A stretch of DNA of 64,000 nucleotides, taken from assembly GCA_910578825.1 (NCBI GenBank), contig CAJTSB010000015.1, forward strand, positions 1,685 to 65,684. The letters run 5' to 3'. Shown one piece after another: positions 60,277-64,000 of the stretch. The position numbers and the translations under genes are program-made. The DNA comes from an uncultured Lachnospiraceae bacterium. Lineage in GTDB: Bacteria; Bacillota; Clostridia; Lachnospirales; Lachnospiraceae. The notes under the pieces are model-generated. The model was given only the letters and a program-made list of their open reading frames with translations. It was not told where the DNA came from and searched no databases. How positions within the stretch are numbered: the stretch's first letter is position 1; each line of letters opens with the position of its first letter.

Positions 60277-60410
60277 GACCTAAGGAGGGACCCTGTGCAG
60301 CTGGGAGGATTCCTTAGGTCTTCTTCCGGGGACTACAACCTTTACTGACCTAAGGAGGGACCCTGCTTAGTTGGACGGGACCCTGCGCAGCTGGGAGGTT
60401 CCCTTAGGAA
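60277..60410 (+). repeat. Structured leader with duplicated hairpin motif upstream of mutS2
   Basis: GACCTAAGGA (60277) pairs with TCCTTAGGTC (60311-60320). A second copy begins with the same 19 bases at 60347, extended by a third half-unit, and ends CCCTTAGG at 60401-60408. The core GGGACCCTG(T/C)GCAGCTGGGAGG occurs twice (60287-60308, 60378-60399). No T-run follows, so ordinary termination is unlikely. It could be a cis-regulatory RNA, a mobile hairpin repeat or a protein-binding site. Confidence 0.6.
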
Positions 60411-60440
60411 TTCCTTGAGCGAAAGGAAAGGAACATTTTC

Positions 60441-62819
60441 ATGAACAAAAAAACATTACAAACTTTAGAATATAATAAAATCATCGACCTTCTCTGCGAG
60501 CACGCCACCTGCGCCTCCGGAAGAGAGCTTTGCAAACACTTAAAGCCCTCCACGGACCTTGCGCATATTCGTATCGCACAGCAGCAGACCAGCGATGCAC
60601 TGACAAGAATTTTCCAGAAAGGCTCCCTTACATTCTCTGGAACACACAATATCGGGGCCTCTTTAAAACGCCTGGAAATTGGCGGCACAATGAGTATCGA
60701 AGAATTGCTGCGAACCGCCTCGTTACTGGAAGTTGCCAGGCGCGCAAAAGCATACGCACGTAGTGAACGTGAGGACGCAAATACAGATTCTCTGGACGAA
60801 CTGTTTGCAAAAATAGAACCGCTAACGCCGCTTTTAAATGAAATACGACGATGCATTCTCTCAGAAGATGAGATTGCCGACGATGCATCTGCAAACTTAA
60901 AAAATATCCGCCGTTCCATCCGCAATATCAACGAAAAAATCCGCAGTCAAATGAATACGATGCTAAACAATTCTGATACCAAAAATCATTTGCAGGATAA
61001 CGTTGTCACGATGCGCAACGGACGCTACTGTCTGCCTGTCAAGGCAGAAGCAAAGGGCCAGGTACCCGGCATGATTCACGACCAATCCTCTACCGGCTCC
61101 ACCTTATTTATAGAGCCAATGGCAGTAGTAAAACTGAACAACGATTTAAAAGAGCTCTATCTGAAAGAGCAGGAGGAAATCGAAAAAATCCTTGCTGAAT
61201 TAAGCAGCCAGGCAGCCGAGCATATCCCTGCTCTCCAGAACAATTATGAAACTCTGACCGAATTGGATTTTATATTTGCAAAAGGCTCTCTTGCCAAACA
61301 ATACAATGGCACGGCTCCGGTGTTTAATACCGATCATCGTATCCGCATCCGCAAAGGACGCCATCCGCTGCTTGACAGCCACACGGTAGTCCCCATTGAC
61401 GTTCGTCTCGGTGACGAATTTGATTTGCTGATTGTCACAGGTCCGAACACCGGTGGTAAAACTGTGTCATTGAAAACGGTGGGACTGTTTACACTGATGG
61501 GGCAGGCAGGACTGCATATCCCTGCAAATGACCGCTCCGAACTTTCCATATTCACGAATGTATTTGCAGACATTGGCGACGAGCAAAGTATTGAGCAAAG
61601 TCTCAGTACCTTTTCTTCCCATATGACAAATATTGTTTCTATATTAAAACATGCGGATGAACATTCGCTGGTATTATTTGACGAACTCTGCGCCGGAACA
61701 GACCCCACCGAGGGCGCCGCGCTTGCCATTTCCATCTTATCAAGACTGCACGATTATGGCATTCGCACGATGGCAACAACACACTACAGCGAGCTAAAGG
61801 TGTTCGCTCTTTCCACGCCAGGTGTGGAAAATGCAAGCTGCGAATTTTCTGTGGAGACGTTAAGCCCGACTTATCGGCTTTTAATCGGCATTCCTGGTAA
61901 AAGTAATGCGTTTGCCATTTCCGGCAAAATCGGACTTCCCGCAGACATCATCGAAGATGCAAAGGGACGTATCTCACAGCAGGAAGAGAGTTTTGAAGAT
62001 TTGATTGCCGATCTGGAAACCAGCCGCGTCACCATCGAACAGGAGCGTCTGGAGGCAGAGCATTACCGCCAGGAAATTGAACAATCGAAGAAGAAACTTC
62101 TGGAAAAACAGGAACGTCTGGAAAGCCAGCGTGATCAAATTATCCGCCAGGCAAACGAGGAAGCACATGCCATTCTTCGGGAAGCAAAAGAGGTTGCGGA
62201 CAAGACGATTAAGAATTTCCACAAATATGGACAGGCGACTGCAAACGTCAAAGAAATGGAGCAGGAGCGCAGCAAGCTTCGTGATAAAATGAGCGGTCTG
62301 GAAAAAAATATGACTGCCAAAACAAAAGAACGGTCAACGAATCACAAGATACCCAAAAATCTTCGTATTGGCGATTCCGTAAAGGTGCTCAGTATGAACC
62401 TCAAGGGCACTGTTCATACGCTCCCGAATGACAAGGGGGATTTGTATGTACAGATGGGAATTCTCCGTTCCCTGGTAAACATCCGAGATCTGGTACTACT
62501 GGAAGATACGCCTGCTTACAGCAATGGCAAGAAATCCACGGGAGCTGGAAAACTAAAAATGGCAAAATCTTCTTCCATTTCCACAGAAATCAACCTGATT
62601 GGCAAGACAACGGACGAAGCCATTGTATTACTGGATAAATACCTCGATGACGCCTACCTCGCCCATATGCCTTCCGTGCGCATTGTTCACGGCAAGGGCA
62701 CCGGCGCGTTGCGCAAGGCAGTCCACAATCACCTGAAACGATTGAAATATGTGGAATCTTTTCGCCTTGGTGAATTCGGAGAAGGAGACTCCGGCGTTAC
62801 AATCGCAACTTTTTCTTAA
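60441..62819 (+). CDS. mutS2: Endonuclease MutS2
   Basis: A 792-residue protein with GGAAAGGAA upstream. MutS-like core domains lead to the ATPase: Walker A GPNTGGKT at 334-341, Walker B LVLFDELCAGTDPTEGAALA, and the ATTHYSELKVFAL switch. A coiled coil at about 510-620 and the C-terminal Smr endonuclease domain (NLIGKTTDEAIVLLDKYLDD, VRIVHGKGTGALRKAVHNHL) complete it. Firmicutes MutS2 splits collided ribosomes and limits recombination. It starts a plus-strand unit with the two-component genes; the gap to the regulator is 18 bases. The leader carries an unusual structured repeat. Confidence 0.97.
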   Translation: MNKKTLQTLEYNKIIDLLCEHATCASGRELCKHLKPSTDLAHIRIAQQQTSDALTRIFQKGSLTFSGTHNIGASLKRLEIGGTMSIEELLRTASLLEVARRAKAYARSEREDANTDSLDELFAKIEPLTPLLNEIRRCILSEDEIADDASANLKNIRRSIRNINEKIRSQMNTMLNNSDTKNHLQDNVVTMRNGRYCLPVKAEAKGQVPGMIHDQSSTGSTLFIEPMAVVKLNNDLKELYLKEQEEIEKILAELSSQAAEHIPALQNNYETLTELDFIFAKGSLAKQYNGTAPVFNTDHRIRIRKGRHPLLDSHTVVPIDVRLGDEFDLLIVTGPNTGGKTVSLKTVGLFTLMGQAGLHIPANDRSELSIFTNVFADIGDEQSIEQSLSTFSSHMTNIVSILKHADEHSLVLFDELCAGTDPTEGAALAISILSRLHDYGIRTMATTHYSELKVFALSTPGVENASCEFSVETLSPTYRLLIGIPGKSNAFAISGKIGLPADIIEDAKGRISQQEESFEDLIADLETSRVTIEQERLEAEHYRQEIEQSKKKLLEKQERLESQRDQIIRQANEEAHAILREAKEVADKTIKNFHKYGQATANVKEMEQERSKLRDKMSGLEKNMTAKTKERSTNHKIPKNLRIGDSVKVLSMNLKGTVHTLPNDKGDLYVQMGILRSLVNIRDLVLLEDTPAYSNGKKSTGAGKLKMAKSSSISTEINLIGKTTDEAIVLLDKYLDDAYLAHMPSVRIVHGKGTGALRKAVHNHLKRLKYVESFRLGEFGEGDSGVTIATFS

Positions 62820-62837
62820 AATATAAAGGAGGGCTCA

Positions 62838-63539
62838 ATGGTTTCAAAACAGAAAATCCTTATCGTAGATGATGATGTAAATATTGCAGAACTGATATCC
62901 CTTTACCTGACAAAGGAATGTTACGACACACAGATGGTGCATGACGGCGAGGAGGCGTTACAGGTATATGAGCAATACGCCCCCAACCTGATCCTGCTTG
63001 ATTTGATGTTGCCAGGCATCGACGGTTATCAGGTCTGCCGGGAAATCCGCGCCAAATCCAACATCCCCATTATAATGCTCTCGGCGAAAGGAGAGATTTT
63101 TGACAAAGTGCTGGGACTGGAACTGGGGGCAGACGACTATATCATGAAACCTTTTGACTCTAAGGAACTGGTGGCCCGCGTAAAGGCGGTACTCCGGCGC
63201 TATCAGCCAGCCAAACAGGAAACCACTGCCCCACACATCAAATGTGTGGAATATCCTGACCTTACTATCAACCAAAGCAACTATTCCGTCATTTACCAGG
63301 GCACACGCATTGATATGCCGCCCAAGGAACTGGAGCTTTTGTATTTTCTTGCCTCCTCTCCCAATCAGGTCTTTACCAGAGAACAGCTTTTAGACCATAT
63401 CTGGGGCTATGAATACATTGGAGACACGCGCACGGTTGACGTCCATGTAAAACGCCTGCGCGAGAAAATCAAAGATCACAAGTCATGGAGCCTTGCCACC
63501 GTCTGGGGTATCGGCTATAAATTTGAGGTGAAATCGTGA
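62838..63539 (+). CDS. OmpR/PhoB-family response regulator
   Basis: A 233-residue protein with AAAGGAGGG upstream. Receiver domain: ILIVDDDVNIAEL (acidic pocket), LILLDLMLPGIDGY with phospho-acceptor D55, IIMLSAK, YIMKPFDSKELVARV. The C-terminal winged helix of OmpR type ends TVDVHVKRLREKIKD, WGIGYKFEV. The short gap to mutS2 suggests co-transcription, and the sensor kinase start overlaps its stop (GTGA). The regulon is unknown. Confidence 0.95.
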   Translation: MVSKQKILIVDDDVNIAELISLYLTKECYDTQMVHDGEEALQVYEQYAPNLILLDLMLPGIDGYQVCREIRAKSNIPIIMLSAKGEIFDKVLGLELGADDYIMKPFDSKELVARVKAVLRRYQPAKQETTAPHIKCVEYPDLTINQSNYSVIYQGTRIDMPPKELELLYFLASSPNQVFTREQLLDHIWGYEYIGDTRTVDVHVKRLREKIKDHKSWSLATVWGIGYKFEVKS

Positions 63540-64000
63540 AACGCACCCTATACTTAAAATTTTTACTGGGATATGTACTTTTTGGAATCCTCGGTTTTAT
63601 AACGGTTTCCACACTTACCTCCCACCTTACTTTAAATTATCTAAAGAAACAGACGATTTCCAGTCTGTATCGGGAAACCAATCTTCTTGCAGGAAACTAT
63701 GCCTCAAACTATTATCGTGGAACGATGACTTTAAATGATGTGGAATCACATTTTAAGGCGGTTGCAACTTATTTTGATACAGATATCTGGGTGGTTGACC
63801 GCAACGGACATATCCTGATAAACAGCCGGCCAGATTCCGCGAACGATGAAACCATACAGAATTTTGACATCTCTTCTTTTGGTACGAAATATTATCAGGA
63901 AGGAACATTCTTTGATATGTTTTCCGAAAATACACTATCCGTATTTTCCCCCATAACCATCGGTTACAAAGTCCGCGGATATGTATTGATTCACAAGCCG
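63536..64000 (+). CDS. Sensor histidine kinase, N-terminal part (cut by the window end)
   Basis: Starting at GTG 63536, overlapping the regulator stop, 155 codons are visible. A first membrane helix (LYLKFLLGYVLFGILGFITV) is followed by an extracytoplasmic sensor domain (FKAVATYFDTDIWVVDRNGH, SPITIGYKVRGYVLIHKP) of the kind seen in WalK- or VicK-like single-Cache sensors. The kinase core lies beyond the window. It pairs with the OmpR-type regulator upstream. Confidence 0.85.
   Translation, partial: MKRTLYLKFLLGYVLFGILGFITVSTLTSHLTLNYLKKQTISSLYRETNLLAGNYASNYYRGTMTLNDVESHFKAVATYFDTDIWVVDRNGHILINSRPDSANDETIQNFDISSFGTKYYQEGTFFDMFSENTLSVFSPITIGYKVRGYVLIHKP

Overview
The window looks like a chromosome of a Gram-positive, low-to-moderate GC gut Clostridia member, probably Lachnospiraceae (inference). 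The reasons are the MutS2/YhaM/RlmD housekeeping block, LPxTG/sortase surface proteins, an ECF sigma factor paired with a DUF4179-type anti-sigma factor, and a Tn1549-like Gram-positive conjugation module.

Layout. (1) 1-4173: a large AT-rich gene on the minus strand, cut by the window edge, encoding a STAND NTPase with an N-terminal PD-(D/E)XK-like nuclease domain, i.e. an Avs-like anti-phage sensor. (2) 4.4-8.5 kb: a large serine recombinase with a long palindrome at its promoter, a MazF/PemK-like toxin translationally coupled to a degenerate resolvase-like protein, and an XRE regulator. (3) 8.6-11.7 kb: small duplicated regulators (two XRE, two ribbon-helix-helix) bracketed by two paralogous proteins of unknown function, with a palindromic operator-like motif in three copies. 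(4) 11.8-19.9 kb: an ECF sigma/anti-sigma pair and a run of secreted proteins (transglutaminase-like, lipoprotein, caspase-like DUF6345 type, frameshifted Cys/His protease-like, repeat protein). A shared CGTAAC-N16-CGAT promoter motif stands before the sigma gene and before the secreted run. (5) 20-56.1 kb: a GC-richer integrative conjugative element backbone, all on the minus strand. It reads from parB-parM-(parR-like) and an LPxTG SpaA-like adhesin through RadC, primase, iterons and an oriT candidate, MobC/relaxase, the VirD4 coupling protein, a fluoride exporter, a VirB2-like pilin, VirB6-like, PrgI-like, an orphan C5 methylase, VirB4 and a cell-wall hydrolase, to a 2148-residue methylase-helicase, a sortase and a tandem SpoVG protein. 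(6) 56.3-64 kb: core chromosome, with rlmD, yhaM and an HtrA-like pseudoprotease on the minus strand, then mutS2 and an OmpR-type two-component system on the plus strand.

How it fits together. The element abuts the 3' end of rlmD (rumA), a known integration hotspot for Firmicutes ICEs, and carries a large serine recombinase near its other side. That makes about 4.2-56.4 kb a plausible single or composite element (inference). The sortase should anchor the SpaA-like adhesin. The par genes and iterons suggest the excised form is replicated or partitioned. Cargo includes crcB, the MazF module and the ECF-controlled secreted cluster. The Avs-like gene may be cargo or neighbouring chromosome; its far end lies outside the window.

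No rRNA, tRNA or CRISPR array was recognised. Coordinates of starts were chosen from visible ribosome binding sites; domain assignments were made by eye, without searches.
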